Below are positions 37,357 through 37,899 of a stretch of DNA of 37,899 nucleotides, in pieces. Where the stretch lies: positions 1 to 37,899 of the forward strand of contig LT649322.1 of NCBI GenBank assembly GCA_900128395.1, given 5' to 3'. Position numbers and translations under genes: made by a program. Positions within the stretch are counted from its first letter, which is position 1. Each line of letters opens with the position of its first letter. Origin of the DNA: Stramenopiles sp. TOSAG23-2. Taxonomy: Eukaryota; Sar. Below the pieces are notes generated by a model that was not told the origin of the DNA, made no database searches, and saw only the letters and a program-made list of their open reading frames with translations.

Positions 37357-37899
37357 TGTAGCTATTTAAATCAAATAAATTTGTTATATATATTATTTTA
37401 CATAAATATATACGTGATTATCGTAGATCGTAATTGTATATATATATTATATTTAATATATGTGTGCTTATCTATTCTTCTATATTGTGTTACTGTTGTG
37501 TATGACATAGAGAGTTATAGAAGAAGATATAAAAAATAATAATAATTGAATAATTGGTGTTATTTTGGCCAATTGTACTTGGCTTTTGTATAAAAAATGA
37601 TAGGGAAAAAAATTACATCAATTCTAGTGACAGTGTAATGCCCACTCCATTATATATATAATCTAAGTGCCTAAATATTCTAAATACATATTATGATGAT
37701 AAATATATTCTTTGATATATTACGAGAAATATATATATATAAAAATAATTAGACAAACGGATTGATATTTTATTCACAAAAAAATTGTTACAAATAGATA
37801 ACAAGAATTATTTATTCAAACCTACATATCAAGAAAAAAATTTCCATCTCCTTTTTTTATAAAAGCTGTTATTCGTATGCTAGCCAGCTGGCCCAGCAC
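37357..37899. other. AT-rich region upstream of the antiporter
   Basis: This is 543 bp of AT-rich sequence with TA runs, presumably the promoter and leader of the antiporter gene. No further gene, RNA or repeat is recognised before the window ends. Confidence 0.4.

Overview
This window reads as nuclear DNA of an AT-rich, gene-dense, ciliated protist. The evidence is an ORC6 replication subunit, a BBSome subunit (BBS7), a CEP350-type centrosomal/basal-body protein and a divergent kinesin. Nearly all genes are single open frames, with A-rich leaders before the ATG and asparagine-rich low-complexity tracts. A multi-pass membrane protein with a leucine-rich-repeat plus LNR (Notch-repeat) ectodomain recalls stramenopiles such as oomycetes and their relatives, but this placement is tentative. 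Only TAA and TGA are seen as terminators, and nothing requires a non-standard code.

Layout, left to right: ORC6 (+, 473-1507); a CmoA-CmoB fusion methyltransferase (-, 1645-3630); an unrecognised 350-residue protein (-, 4347-5399) facing BBS7 (+, 5977-8799) across a shared upstream region; a degenerate kinesin-like coiled-coil protein (-, 8968-13341) facing a 2598-residue CEP350-like protein (+, 14388-22184); a secreted cysteine-rich protein (-, 22636-23274); a single-pass membrane protein (-, 23727-24872); the LRR/LNR membrane protein broken by an 89-bp tandem duplication (+, 25576-28169); 5-hydroxyisourate hydrolase (+, 28827-29159); an ascorbate-type haem peroxidase fused to ankyrin repeats (-, 29450-30718); a 1.6-kb repeat-bearing intergenic region; an RWD/DUF1115 protein with an in-frame stop that is best explained by a very short intron (+, 32321-33898); and a CPA2-type K+/H+ antiporter with a cysteine-rich luminal insert and an RCK-like tail (-, 34237-37356).

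Functionally, the 4.3-22.2 kb stretch is a loose cilium/basal-body neighbourhood (BBS7, kinesin-like, CEP350-like, perhaps the unknown protein). The rest is mixed housekeeping and membrane function. The strongest novelty candidate is the CmoA-CmoB fusion. In bacteria these two separate proteins make carboxy-SAM and use it to build cmo5U at tRNA position 34. Here both domains sit in one eukaryote-style protein behind a hydrophobic N-terminal segment, with nearly all ligand-contact residues kept.

The window also carries an unusual number of short direct tandem duplications (about 52, 75, 89, 103 and 111 bp), two of them in one gene. They are either a real mutational habit of this genome or an assembly signature.
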